Origin: Portunus trituberculatus
Lineage: Eukaryota; Arthropoda; Malacostraca; Decapoda; Portunidae
Assembly: GCF_017591435.1 (NCBI RefSeq)
Contig: NC_059278.1
Span: forward strand, 11,197,832-11,261,831
Reading direction: 5' to 3'
Length of the DNA stretch: 64,000 bases
Under the pieces are notes generated by a model. The model did no database searches, was not told where the DNA came from, and worked only from the letters and a program-made list of their open reading frames with translations. Within the stretch, counting starts at the first letter, position 1, and every line of letters begins with the position of its first letter. Shown here piece after piece: positions 53,396 to 64,000 of the stretch. Made by a program: the position numbers and the translations under genes.

Positions 53396-54850
53396 CTATC
53401 TTTTACTATGCGATCTTGTAGTTCTACTTAAGTTTTCCTCTTTCAACATCATTTGCTCATTATCCACTTCATCCAGTCCATTCAACAGTTTATAAACCTG
53501 TATTAAATCTCCTCTTTCTCTTCTTTGTTCCAAGGTAGGCAAATTCATTTCTTTTAATCTCTCCTCATAGGTCATTTCTGCCAATTCGGAACCATTTTTG
53601 TTGCCATTCTCTGCAATCTCTCCAACTTCCTTATATGCTTCTTTTTATAAGGGGACCAAACCACTCCAGCATATTCCAATCTTGGTCTAATTACCATACT
53701 AATTAATTTCTTCATCATATCTGTATCCATATAATGGAAGGCTAATCCAATATTTTTTTATCAAATTATACGTTTCTCCAAACATCTTATCAATATGAGC
53801 CTCAACTGCCCATGGTCTTGTATTATCACTCCCAAATCCTTTTCCTTTTCCACCTTTTTCAACACTACTTCTTCACCCATCTTATATGACCCTCTTGGCC
53901 GTCTTCCACTCTTCCCCATCTCCATCACATGACTTTTGCTCAGATTAAATTCCATTTGCCACCTCTTGCTCCACTCCCAAATCTTATCCAGGTCTGCCTG
54001 TAAAATTTCACAATCTTCTTCACTCTTCACAAACCTACACAACTTCGCATCATCCGCAAACAAATTAATATAACTGTTTACTCCCTCTGGCATGTTATTA
54101 ATATATACCAGGAAAAGTATTGGTGCCAGCACTGAGCCTTGTGGGACTCCACTCTCCACCACCAACCAGTCCGACTTTGCATCCCTTATTACCGTTCTCA
54201 TCTCCCTCCATCTCAAGTAGTTTTCCATCCACTTTAACACTTTTCCTTTCAGTCCTCCATAAATCTCTACTTTCCATAACAGTCTCTTGTCAAAAGCTTT
54301 CTTTAAATCCAAATATACACAGTCCATCCATCCCTCTCTCTCTTGTATTTTGTCAACCACTCTTGAATAAAGGCTCAGTAGATTTGTTACACATGACCTC
54401 CCTTTCCTGAAGCCAAATTGATGATCCGATAATAACTTATGATCCTCCAGGAACCGTATCCAATATTTCTTTATCACCCTCTCACAAATCTTACCGACCA
54501 CACTTGTTAGAGACACAGGTCTATAGTTAAGAGGCTCTTCATTACTGCCTCCCTTATAAATGGGCACCACTTCAGCTCTCTTCCACTCTACTGGTACTTC
54601 CCCCTGTTTCTAATGAACACCTTATAATATCATATAATGGATCAATCAATTCTTCTCTACACTCCTTCAATAATTTGCCTGAAACTTCATCTGGTCCCAT
54701 CGCTTTATCATCTTGAAGTTCCTCCAACATTTTATATAACTCCTTTTTAGGTATCTTAATGTCATCCATGTGCACATTTCCTTGTACATTCTGTGGCTTT
54801 ACAAACATTGTTTCTTCAGTAAATACTTGCTGAAACCTATTATTTAACAA
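53396..54850 (-). pseudogene. LINE D copy 3 reverse transcriptase
   Basis: DDKAMGPDEVSGKLLKECRE (54690), then in a new frame NYRPVSLTSVVGKICERVI, FGFRKGRSCVTNLLSLYSRV, DCVYLDLKKAFDK (motif A), ESGVPQGSVLAPILFLVYIN (motif B), NLFADDAKLCRF (motif C intact), WQMEFNLSKSHVMEMGKS and KDLGVIIQ. Residues PH expected after AFDK are missing (AFDKRLLWK), a small in-frame loss. The C-terminal frame 53396-53584 has MTYEERLKEMNLPTLEQRRE. Confidence 0.9.
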
Positions 54851-55059
54851 TTCTGCTATATTCTTAGGGTCATCTACTATCCCTTGCTCTCCTTTTAATC
54901 TTTCAATGGACTCTCTCTTTTAAGTTTACCATTTATGAACCTGTAAAACAATTTTGGATGTTCCTTACTCTTGTCTACAATATCTTTTTCAAATTTTTTT
55001 TCTTCTTCCTCCTTACCCTCACATACTCATTTCTCTTGCCACTCTATAATTCTCCTTAT

Positions 55060-56127
55060 TTAGTATATTCCTGCTCTTTTCCATCTTTTCCAAGCCACAT
55101 CTCTCTTTTCCTTAGCCTTAACACAAGTTGCATTAAACCAATCCTTTCTTCCTTCCTCTCTCGGTTTATACTTTGGTACAAATTTCATAACTCCTTCTTT
55201 ATAATATTTCATAAAAATCTCATATTTCTTTTGCACTTCTCTGATTTGTAACATCTCCTCCCAATCTAATTTTCTGAAATAATTTTTCAAACTTTCTGTG
55301 TCCATCTTTCTATAATTCAATCTACCACTCCTGTATGTCTCGTCCTTCCTTCGCTGTGTTGTTGATATCTGCATTTCCATAACCACATGATCACTCTTTC
55401 CCAAAGGACACTTGTATTGTATATCTCCACATAGGTACACTTCTCTTGTTAACACCAAATCCAGTCTAGCCGGTTCATCATCTTCTCTATATCTAGTATT
55501 TTCCTTCACCCTCTGTTCCATCATATTTTCCATCATTAGATTAAGAAATCTCTCTCCCCATGCTTCTTCTCCAACACCACTTACTAGATTTTCCCAATCC
55601 ACCTCCTTACAATTAAAATCTCCTTCTAGTATCACCTTTCTTTTTCCAGATAATACACTTTCCAAACTCTGTAAAGTATCCTTGATCATATTGTCGTATT
55701 CCCTTAATGTCCAAGAATTTGTTTTATGAGGTACATAGGCCACCATGATTATTAATTCTTTTCCATCACTTTTTATCCTTATGCTTATCACTTCTGCGTT
55801 GTTCTTCCCATACCAAACCTTATCCACATTTATTTATTTCTTCATCATAATCATAACTCCTCCTCCACCTTTACTCTCCCTATCCTTTCTCCATATATTA
55901 TATTCATTATCCAAATTTATCTTTGTTTTTTCATGCAATTTTGTCTCAGTCAAACACACTATATCAGGCTTCTCCACTATCATATAGTCTTGCAATTCCA
56001 GTCTACTTGACAGTATCCCATCTATATTAGTATATATTACGGTCCACCCACTGCTCCCTCTAGGGGTTCCTCCGTATTCCTTCTTTCCACATACCACTTT
56101 CTGACTCTCTCTCCTATAACTCTCCAA
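55060..56127 (-). pseudogene. LINE D copy 3 endonuclease and linker
   Basis: IYTNIDGILSSRLELQDYMI and VCLTETKLHEKTKINLDNEY (catalytic Glu) at 55910-56060; after a break near 55830, VAYVPHKTNSWTLREY, VILEGDFNCKEVDWE (GDFN), ARLDLVLTREVYL, CPLGKSDHVVMEM (SDH), GRLNYRKMDTESLKNYF and KDWFNATCVKAKEKRD. All catalytic blocks are present. Confidence 0.9.
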
Positions 56128-57078
56128 AAAAACTTTTCTCTTTCCTCCTCAGACCGCTCATCATTTTTCCTTCTCGCCTCTCCCACCAATTCCTTATATC
56201 TTCTCCTCTCTTCCTCATTTCTATTCTTTCTCACAAACACCTCTTTACAACCTTCTATCTCTCTTAACTTTGATGTTCTATATAGGATATCCTCCAGATT
56301 GTTGTGACTTCAGTACTACTTTAATCGGTCTGCTCACTCCTCCTTATACGGACCCAGTCTATGGATCTCTTCCACTTCTTTTGTAGGTCTTTTTTTCATC
56401 ATCATTTAGATTTTTAACAGATCTCTTACCGTTTTAATTCTTCCTTAATTCTCTTAGGCTTATATGTTATATTTTGTTCTTTCATCCCAAATATTAACAC
56501 ACTCTTCTTCTTTTCTGCTATTTCCCCTTATCAATGTTTCCTTATTCTTCATTACATTAACCAGTTCCTTGGACCTTTCTTTTTTGTCTTCCTTCAACTG
56601 ATCTTTAATCATTTCTTGTAATCCAACCATCTCTGCTTCCCTCGACTCAGTCCATTGTGTTTTCTTAAGTTCCCATTCCCTTTCAAGCCTTTCATTCTGC
56701 TCACTAATCATTTCCTTAAAGTCATCTTTCTGCTTTACTACTCTATCCATTTTCTCCTCCAACCGTCTCTTGTATTTTTCAACCTCCACTCTCAAGTGCG
56801 CATTCTCATCCACCAATCGTTTTTCATTTTCCTCCAGTCTCTTAACTCTTTCCTTCAAAGCCTTGCGGAATTCTCTATCCTGCTCCTCCTCACTCCTCTG
56901 AACTTTTAATTCCTTCACTAACTCCTCAAATCTCTTCTCCAACATTACCAATCTACCTTGCAATGTTGCCCCCTGTTGAAGCTGGACTCATGCTTTGACT
57001 GGCCACTTTCGGCTTTGCTCCCTGGGCCTCATCAACATATTTTGAATTTGGTAATTTATTTCTTACCGGTCTATCCAT
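56037..57078 (-). pseudogene. LINE D copy 3 ORF1 (coiled-coil protein)
   Basis: Start region MDRPVRNKLPNSKYVDE at 57078; after a frame change near 56960, a long charged coiled coil (RLVMLEKRFEELVKELKVQR, LEENEKRLVDENAHLRVEVE) to 56460. A stop-ridden stretch follows with VEEIHRLGPYKEE, then VRKNRNEEERRRYKELVGEA and EKFFWRVIGERVRKWYV. Coiled coil plus basic C-terminal domain is the usual plan of RNA-binding LINE ORF1 proteins. Confidence 0.75.
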
Positions 57079-57414
57079 TTTTTCTTACTCTTCCTGGGAA
57101 CATGTGGGTGTGTGGTCACTGGGGGCCAGGCCTGGTAGCTACTTGTGTGGTTGGATGCGTTGGCGGCTGCTATGGCTGGCCTTTGTGTGGTTCCCGCTCT
57201 GTCGTTTGGAGTGTGGAGGTTCTCCCACCTCCGATCACTCCCATGTACACGCCACCAGGCTACGTTCACTCTGTACACTCGTTCACTTGCTCTGGTCGCC
57301 CCTCAATAGCAATAACTATTCTCACTCAAGCACATTGCTTAGCGTGTGGAGGGTTAGTTAGATGCCGCTCTTGCGCAGGAGGCACGTCCGTTCTCCATGG
57401 AGCGCGGAGTACTG

Positions 57415-57417
57415 TGC

Positions 57418-57500
<83 letters not shown>
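57415..57500. repeat. (TG)n(TA)n microsatellite
   Basis: TG about 57415-57432 and TA about 57433-57500, between LINE D copy 3 and the ORF1 fragment. Confidence 0.92.
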
Positions 57501-57503
<3 letters not shown>

Positions 57504-57774
57504 TTGCAACCTTCTGTTTCCCTGAGTTTTGTTGTTCTATAATCTATATGATATTTCTTTTGTTGCTGTTTGTGATTTTAGCAGTATCTTAATTGGTCTC
57601 ACTGTTCCTTTTTGATATGGTCCCATTCTGTGGATTTCTTCTACCTCCTCCTCTAAGTTCTGTCTATCCTCATCATTAAGATTTTTTAGTAGGTCTTTGA
57701 CTGATTTCATTTCCTCTTTTTCCCTTCTTGGTCTATATTTTACATTATTTTCTTTCAGACCAAATATAACCAAT
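57501..57774 (-). pseudogene. LINE D fragment 4 (ORF1 middle)
   Basis: VIFGLKENNVKYRPRREKEE, SVKDLLKNLNDEDRQNLEEE and VEEIHRMGPYQKGTVRPIKI form one clean frame, continuing into YRTTKLRETEGCKD at the left. The same region in copy 3 is stop-ridden. Cut by the SINE at 57775 and the microsatellite at 57500. Confidence 0.78.
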
Positions 57775-58066
57775 TGTGTGTGTGTTTCACTGTTTGATCT
57801 GCTGCAGTCTCTGACGAGACAGCCAGACGTTACCCTACGGAACGAGCTCAGAGCTCATTATTTCGGATCTTCGGATAGGCCTGAGACCAGGCACACACCA
57901 CACACCGGGACAACAAGGTCACAACTCCTCGATTTACATCCCGTACCTACTCACTGCTAGGTGAACAGGGGCTACACGTGAAAGGAGACACACCCAAATA
58001 TCTCCACCCGGCCGAGGAATCGAACCCCGGTCCTCTGGCTTGTGCCAGCGCTCTAACCACTGAGCT
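57775..58066 (-). mobile_element. tRNA-Val-type SINE with (AC)n tail, copy 2
   Basis: Minus-strand counterpart of 30743-31052. A box CAGCTCAGTGGTTAGAG, B box GGTTCGATTCC, body GAGCTCGTTCCGTAGGG, tail GTGAAACACACACAC. The anticodon arm is altered (GGCACAAGCC). Its tail abuts the ORF1 fragment and its head abuts the (TG)n of LINE D copy 5. Confidence 0.88.
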
Positions 58067-58237
58067 GTGTGTGTGTGTATTTACCTAATTGTATTTACCT
58101 AATTGTAACATACGGGAAAAGAGCTATGCTCGTGTTGTCCCGTCTCCATATCTATTAATGTCCAGCTTTTCTTAAAATCATGAATATTCCTTGCGTTGAC
58201 CACTTCCACGTCTAAACTATTCCATGCTTCCACCCTT

Positions 58238-59742
58238 CTATGAGGAAGCTATATTTTTCACATCTCTCCTATAAGTGGCCATTTTAGTTTTTCCCATGCC
58301 CTCTCGACATTCTTTCATTCCACATACACAGATCTTCCCTATCCATTTTTCCATGCCAATCATCACTCTGTATATTGCTATCAGGTCTCCCCTTTCTCTT
58401 CTGTTTTCCAGGGTCGGAAGTTGCATTCTTTTCAGTCTGTCTTCATAAGTCAAATCTCTTAAGTCAGGCACCATTTTGTTGCAGCCCTCTGTACTTTCTC
58501 TAGTTTCCTTATGTGTTTCTTTAAGTTCGGAGCCCACTGTATTGTTGCATATTCAAGCCTCGGTCTTATCATTGCAGTAATTATTTTCTTCATCATTTCT
58601 TCATCTAAATATACGAACGCCACTCTTATGTTCCTCAATAAGTTCAATACTTCTCCAATTATTTTGTTTATATGTCTCTCTGGCGATAGGTCATTGGTAA
58701 TTGTCACCCCAAGGTCTTTTTCTTCATGACTGGTTTTATGTCTTCATTTCCTATCTTGTACATACTCCTGATTCTTCTTTCACTCTTGCCAAACTCTATT
58801 TTCTTGCATTTTGTCGTGTTGAACTCCATTTGCCATGTACAGCTCCATTTCCATATTCTGTCCAAGTCTTCCTGGAGTAGTTCGCAATCTTTGTCACATC
58901 TCACTTTTCTTAACAATTTTGCATCGTCTGCAAATAGGCTCACATAACTGGACACCCCATCCACCATGTCATTTATGTAGACCGCGAACATTACTGGTGC
59001 CAACACTGATCCCTGTGGAACTCCACTCTCCACCAAGCCCCATTCTGATGGTCTGTCCTTAATTATTGTTCTCATTTCTCTTCCTACCAAAAGTCTTCCA
59101 TCCATTTTAGTAAACTGCCATGCACTCCTCCTACCATTTCAAGTTTCCAGATCAGTCTCCGGTGTGGTACCTTATCAAAGGCCTTTTTTAAATCCAGATA
59201 TATTCCATCAGCCCAACCATCTCTTTCCTGTATTACATCTATCACCCTCGAATAGTAACATATCAGGTTTGTCGTGCATGAACGCCCTTTTCTAAAACCA
59301 AATTGACACTCACAAAGTATGTCATTTTTCTCCAAGAAGTCTGTCCATCTATTCTTCACCACCCTCTCACACATCTTAGCTACCACACTTGTAAGTGACA
59401 CTGGTCTATAGTTCAATGGGTCTCTCTTGTTACCTGATTTATAGATTGGGACAATGTTAGCTCTTTTCCAGTCTTGGGGCACTACACCTTCCCTTAATGA
59501 GGCATCAATTACTTCACAAACTTTTTCTGCCAGTTGCTCCTGCATTCTCTTAAAATCCATCCTGATACCCCATCAGGTCCCACAGCTTTTCTCACTTCTA
59601 AACTCCCCATCATATTCTTGATCTCCTCCACAGTTACTTGAAACTCCTTCATAATCCCTTTCTGTTCCATTACCAGTGGTTTGTCAAAAGCAGTCTCCTT
59701 TGTGAATACCTTCCGAAAGCATCCATTCATAGCCTCTGCCAT
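58238..59742 (-). pseudogene. LINE D copy 5 reverse transcriptase
   Basis: LEVRKAVGPDGVSGWILRECR; then VVPQDWKRANIVPIYKSG, NYRPVSLTSVVAKMCERVV, FGFRKGRSCTTNLICYYSRV, IYLDLKKAFDKVPHRRLIWK (motif A); then ESGVPQGSVLAPVMFAVYIN (motif B), VSLFADDAKLLRK (motif C intact), WQMEFNTTKCKKIEFGKS. C-terminal frames have IRPRLEYATIQWAPNLKKHI and DLTYEDRLKRMQLPTLENRR. Frame changes near 59560, 59095, 58705 and 58500. Confidence 0.88.
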
Positions 59743-60089
59743 TTCCTGGGATCTTCACTGCATACTCCATTTACTTCTAAACTTTCAATACTTTCTCTAT
59801 TTTTGATGTTGTTGTTCACATGTCTGTAAAAAGCCTTGGTTGGTCTTTACATTTATCAATTATATCCTTTTCTTGTTTCTTTCTTTCTTCTCTTCTAATC
59901 AACACATATTCATTTCTTGCTCTTTTGTAACTTTCCCACTGCTTAATCCGTCTTTTCCTTCTCCACCTCTTCCATGCATCCTCTTTTCTTGTTCTAGCCT
60001 TTTCACATCTATCGTTAAACCAGTCCTGCTTTCCAACTTCTCTATGTTGTCTTATTGGTACAAATTTTTCTCACCTTCTTTGTATATTT

Positions 60090-60960
60090 TTATAAATTCC
60101 TTCCACTTTTCATTTGCTCCTTAGCACTCTTGAATTTCATCCAATTTGTCTCTTGAAAGAATTTCTTTAGGTTTCCAAAATCTGTCTTGGCATAATTCCA
60201 TCTTCCCACTTTATATTCTTCATTTCTTCTAGATTTCTCTTCATCTATCACCTTGAACTCCAAAACTGCATGATCACTCTTTGCTAAAGGGCACTCCACC
60301 CTCATCTCCTCAATGACCATTGGCTCTGTACTAAAGACCAAGTCCAGTCTTGACGATGCTCCCTCTCCTCCAAACCTAGTATCTTCTTTGACCCACTGAG
60401 TTAACACATTTTCCATTGCCAGTGTCAATAGTGTATTTCCCCATGTTGTCTCTGATCCTTCCATTGACCAGTCCTCCCAACACACCTCTTTACAATTAAA
60501 ATCTCCCATCATTATAGTTCGTTCACAGCCACCCAACATTTCTTCCAGACATGTTCCTGTATCACTTATCATTTCTTCATATTCCTGTACTGACCATGCA
60601 TTTGTCTTAGGTGGTACGTACACCACTATGTAGTGCCTCTTTTTCCTTCATTAGTTTCTGCTCTGATCTTTAGCACTTCTGCCTTTCCCATACCTTCTTT
60701 CACTTGATCCACCTTTATATCTTTTTAACCAGCAACATCACTCCTCCTCCCATCTTACCTACTCTATTTCTTTTCCAAACATTATATTTCCTTCTCCAAC
60801 CATCATCAGGTCTTCTCCTCTCTCAGTTTTGTTTCAGTAAGACCCACAATATCTGGGTTCTTGTCCCTCAAGTAATCGTTGAGTTCTAAAATCCCGATAT
60901 CACTCCATTTATGTTGGAATACATTACATTCCGCTCATACGTAAGTTTCTTTAGTCCTTT
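60090..60960 (-). pseudogene. LINE D copy 5 endonuclease
   Basis: The frame 60090-60626 has VYVPPKTNAWSVQEYEEMIS, TIMMGDFNCKEVCWEDW (GDFN), SSRLDLVFSTEP, ECPLAKSDHAVLEFKVI (SDH) and GRWNYAKTDFGNLKKFF. The N-terminal blocks to about 60960 are recognisable but lie in broken frames. Confidence 0.85.
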
Positions 60961-61277
60961 CTTGCTGTACTTTTCTGGGTTATGAACCACTTCCTCAGTC
61001 TCATATCCAAGATTCTCCAGAAAAACTCTTTCTTCTCCTCTTCTGTCCTCTCTTCATTTTTTCAAAGCCTCCTTTCTCAACTCATTTAACATTTCTCTTT
61101 CCTTTTCACCGAGATCTCTTCTCAACCAAATCTTCCTTGTTGTTTCCTGCTGGGCTAGCCTCCATGACTTCTCCACCAATTCATCTACATCCTTTTGTGA
61201 CTTAAGTTTGATTCTTATTGGCCTCATACCTTCTCTTGTGAACTTTCCAATTCTATGGAAGTCCTCTATTTCTTGTA

Positions 61278-61737
61278 CTAGGTCTTTTCCTCCTCCTGCA
61301 CCACATTAATGATATTATTTATCACCTTTTTATGTTTTTCTCTCTCCATTTTACTCGGTGTCTTATCCTCCTCCACACCAAATATCACCACACATCTCTT
61401 TTTGTCTACAGTTTCCCTCACCAATGTCTCATTTGATTTAATAACCTTCACCACTTTCTCAGCAATCTTCTCTTCTATGATCTGTTGATCTATAATTTCA
61501 GCAAGGCCCAAAGTTTTCTCCCCAGACTCTTTGATTTCCTTTTCCAGACTTGCAACTTTGTAATTTACCTCCTTTCTTTCCACTTCCTGACTTTTTTTCC
61601 ATTCAGCCTGCTTCTCCATCACTTTTCCTAGAGATTCTCCACATTTTTCGCAATTCACTTTAATTAGCTTAACTTCCTCTTTCAGTGCTTCATTTTCCTT
61701 CTTCATATCGGCACACTCCTTCATTACATTGTCATGT
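61278..61737 (-). pseudogene. LINE D copy 5 ORF1 coiled coil
   Basis: VMKECADMKKENEALKEEVK, GKVMEKQAEWKKSQEVERK and VVIFGVEEDKTPSKMEREK. Heptad-like and charged, as in copy 3. The Thr-His run at its predicted N-terminus is translation of the (TG)n repeat and not protein. Confidence 0.7.
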
Positions 61738-61757
61738 GTGTGTGTGTGTGTGTGTGT

Positions 61758-62311
61758 GTGTTCCCGGCTGCGGCGTCGCCAAGCATCGTAGCACATGTTT
61801 CGATCTCATTATTAACTTACATCTTAATGACCCGTCATAAAAGTGTATTCCTCTAAATTTCTACTAAGGATGTATAGAGAGCTTTGAATATTGTTTTAAT
61901 GTAATGAAGACAATGATTTTGTATAGATACCACAAAATGTAGCACCACTGCTCTCCAGCGTTGCTACATTTCAAGGTTGGACATGGGTGAGGTCAACCTC
62001 CCTGACCTTTGATAATCCCCAGGTCAAATCGAGTCACTCCTCCCTTCCCTGTCGCTACTCGCCATCGCAACCTTCATAGTCGAAAGAAAGAAATTATTTA
62101 CAGCGTCAACAAGTTCTGCTTAGAGGATTCTTTTATTATCAATGTGGACACTTCTGACGAAGAACTGTCTGATTAAATAGCTGAGAGAGGATTATGCCTA
62201 CAGGGTAAAACCTCTATAAAAAAAAACGCACCTTAACTCTTACCTCATTGGTGGTGTGGAAAAAGAGTAAAATAAAACAACCAAAAAGATACATGTCTAC
62301 TTGTCTATCTT

Positions 62312-62369
<58 letters not shown>

Positions 62370-62436
62370 TGTGTGTGTGTGCCGCGTCACAGGAGAACCA
62401 ATACGTAAACTGTTGAAAGACTCGCGCAAGCAGGAT

Positions 62437-62471
<35 letters not shown>

Positions 62472-62518
62472 ATGAGAGAACTATATAGTAATAAGAAACA
62501 GGAGGAAGTAGTAACAAG

Positions 62519-62552
<34 letters not shown>

Positions 62553-62682
62553 CAGGAGAGATGGGCGTTTCTCCACACTTCAGTGTTAATCCTATAATTG
62601 GGGCTGCGACGTTTGGCGACGCCGCAGCCGAGAATCCCGTTAGGTCTCCCTCCCCTCAGCGGCCTTCATATTTGAGTCGGAC
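61758..62682 (+). mobile_element. Element X, copy 1 (left end lost)
   Basis: Begins inside the inverted end (GCTGCGGCGTCGCCAAGC) and ends with the full right end (GGCGACGCCGCAGCC, GGCCTTCATATTTGAGTCGG). The body closely matches copy 2. It contains GA, TG and CA microsatellites at 62313-62379, 62440-62466 and 62521-62549. Family not recognised. Confidence 0.75.
62104..62176 (+). CDS. Putative exon end in element X copy 1
   Basis: TTATTTACAG acceptor-like site, then an open frame VNKFCLEDSFII...DTSDEELSD and TAA at 62174-62176. AATAAA occurs near 62269. Compare copy 2: one Glu codon shorter here, in frame. No domain recognised. Confidence 0.3.
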
Positions 62683-63100
62683 TGGTCCGACTCAAATATG
62701 AAGGCCGCTGAGGTGGGAGACCTAACGGGATTCCCCGGTTGCGGCGTCGCCAAGCATCGTAGCACATGTTTCGATCTCATTATTAACTTACATCTTAATG
62801 AACTGTCATAAAAGTGTATTCCTCTAAATTTCTACTAAGGATGTAGAATATGAATATTGTTTTAGTGTAATGAAGACAATGATTTTGTATAGATACCACA
62901 AAATGTAGCACCACTGCTCTCCAGCGTTGCTACTTTTCAAGGTTGGACATGGGTGAGGTCAACCTCCCTGACCTTTGATAATCCCCAGGTCAAATCAAGT
63001 CACTCCTCCCCTCCCTGTCGCTCAGGATGTAAGGTGAATATCTCGTCCGCGCTACTCGCCATCGCAACCTTCATAGTCAAGAGAAATTAATTATTTACAG

Positions 63101-63176
63101 CGTCAACAAGTTCTGCTTAGAGGATTCTTTTATTATCAATGTGGAGGACACTTCTGACGAAGAACTGTCTGATTAA
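63101..63176 (+). CDS. Putative exon end in element X copy 2
   Basis: Same acceptor-like context and open frame as in copy 1, reading VNKFCLEDSFIINVEDTSD and EELSD before TAA at 63174-63176, with AATAAA near 63276. No function is assigned. Confidence 0.3.
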
Positions 63177-63318
63177 ATAGCTGAGAGAGGATTATGCCTA
63201 CAGGGTAAAACCTCTATAAAAAAAAATTTAAAAACGCACCTTAACTCTTATCTCATGGGTGGTGTGGAAAAAGAGTAAAATAAAACAACAAAAAAGATGC
63301 ATGTCTACTTGTCTATTT

Positions 63319-63720
<402 letters not shown>

Positions 63721-63845
63721 GCGTTTCTCCACACTTCAGTGTTAATCTTATAATTGGGGCTGCGATGTTTGGCGACGCCGCAACCGGGGAATCCCCGATA
63801 GGTCTCCCCCCCCCCCCTTCATCGGCCTTCACATTTGTGTCGGAC

Positions 63846-64000
63846 TATAGTCTCCTCCGAAGAGAGCGTTACCTCAATATATATATATATTTTTTTTTTT
63901 TTCAAAATTTGTTCATTTATTTATTTACTTATTTAATCTTTTTTTTTTTGGGGGGGGGGCCTGTGGTTCCTCTCATCCCCGTGAGAGAACTATCAGGACC
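63846..64000. other. Unassigned window end
   Basis: A TA run, T runs and a G11 tract near 63948-63959. No gene recognised. Confidence 0.4.

Larger units (their letters stand above)
58076..61737 (-). mobile_element. LINE D copy 5, near full-length
   Basis: The 3' end has TATTTACCTAATTGTA twice and a (TG)n edge at the left. RT, endonuclease and ORF1 coiled coil follow. The 5' end is cut inside ORF1 at a (TG)n repeat (61737-61760). More diverged from copies 2 and 3 than they are from each other, judged by eye. Confidence 0.88.

Noticed and set aside
61985..62035. Nuclear-receptor half-sites (AGGTCA, TGACCT) in element X
   Set aside because: Three half-sites occur close together in both copies, but spacing fits no standard response element and short hexamers are expected by chance.

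Overview
This window looks like a stretch of repeat-rich eukaryotic, probably crustacean (decapod-like), nuclear DNA. The basis is long GA, CA, TA and AAT microsatellites, tRNA-derived SINEs, APE-type LINEs of several clades, and Ty3/gypsy-, Penelope-, DIRS-, Tigger-, MULE- and hAT-type elements. I see no conserved host housekeeping gene, no rRNA gene and no genuine tRNA gene. The decapod assignment is an inference from the overall repeat style and was not tested.

Layout. 1-2.07 kb: microsatellites and a broken LINE end. 2.07-21.6 kb: one AT-rich tandem satellite array with a monomer of about 325-345 bp. It is interrupted by an internally deleted Tigger element (11.0-11.8 kb), an RNase H-bearing I-type LINE with an inverted second copy of its own 3' end (15.8-18.4 kb), and a third copy of that 3' end (19.9 kb). 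21.6-24.1 kb: a decayed minus-strand Ty3/gypsy element with one LTR. 24.1-26.9 kb: a MULE with long motif-rich inverted ends and a spliced FLYWCH-transposase-RING gene. 26.9-29.8 kb: an LTR-like promoter fragment, a SINE, a Penelope-like element and AAT repeats. 29.9-31.05 kb: a possible terminal exon, a hAT-type MITE and a tRNA-Val-type SINE.

31.5-42.1 kb is a clean three-layer nest. A minus-strand LINE ('B') is split by a complete two-LTR element (31,748-37,408, 4-bp target duplication GAAA) and again by a poly(A)-tailed LINE ('A', 37,837-41,665). The broken LINE B reading frame continues across both insertions. The LTR element is the most unusual object here. Its first ORF is an SGNH-hydrolase-like protein and its integrase is recognisable. 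Its 3' LTR contains a 322-codon cold-shock-domain protein between the LTR's own TATA boxes and polyadenylation signal. The 5' LTR lacks that ORF.

43.7-48.8 kb: a CR1-type LINE ('C', SGNH + endonuclease + RT) interrupted by an internally deleted DIRS-like element. 48.8-61.7 kb: five same-orientation pieces of one LINE family ('D') lined up head to tail, with (AC)n tails, one broken by a second tRNA-Val-type SINE. 61.7-63.85 kb: two tandem copies of an unclassified inverted-repeat element ('X'). Elements A, B, C, D and X are names used only in this annotation.

Most coding regions are broken by stops or frameshifts. The cold-shock ORF is the longest uninterrupted, biologically sensible ORF. Several enzymes have lost a catalytic acid: gypsy YLDY, Penelope YVDE, and NFE for the usual DFE in the MULE.
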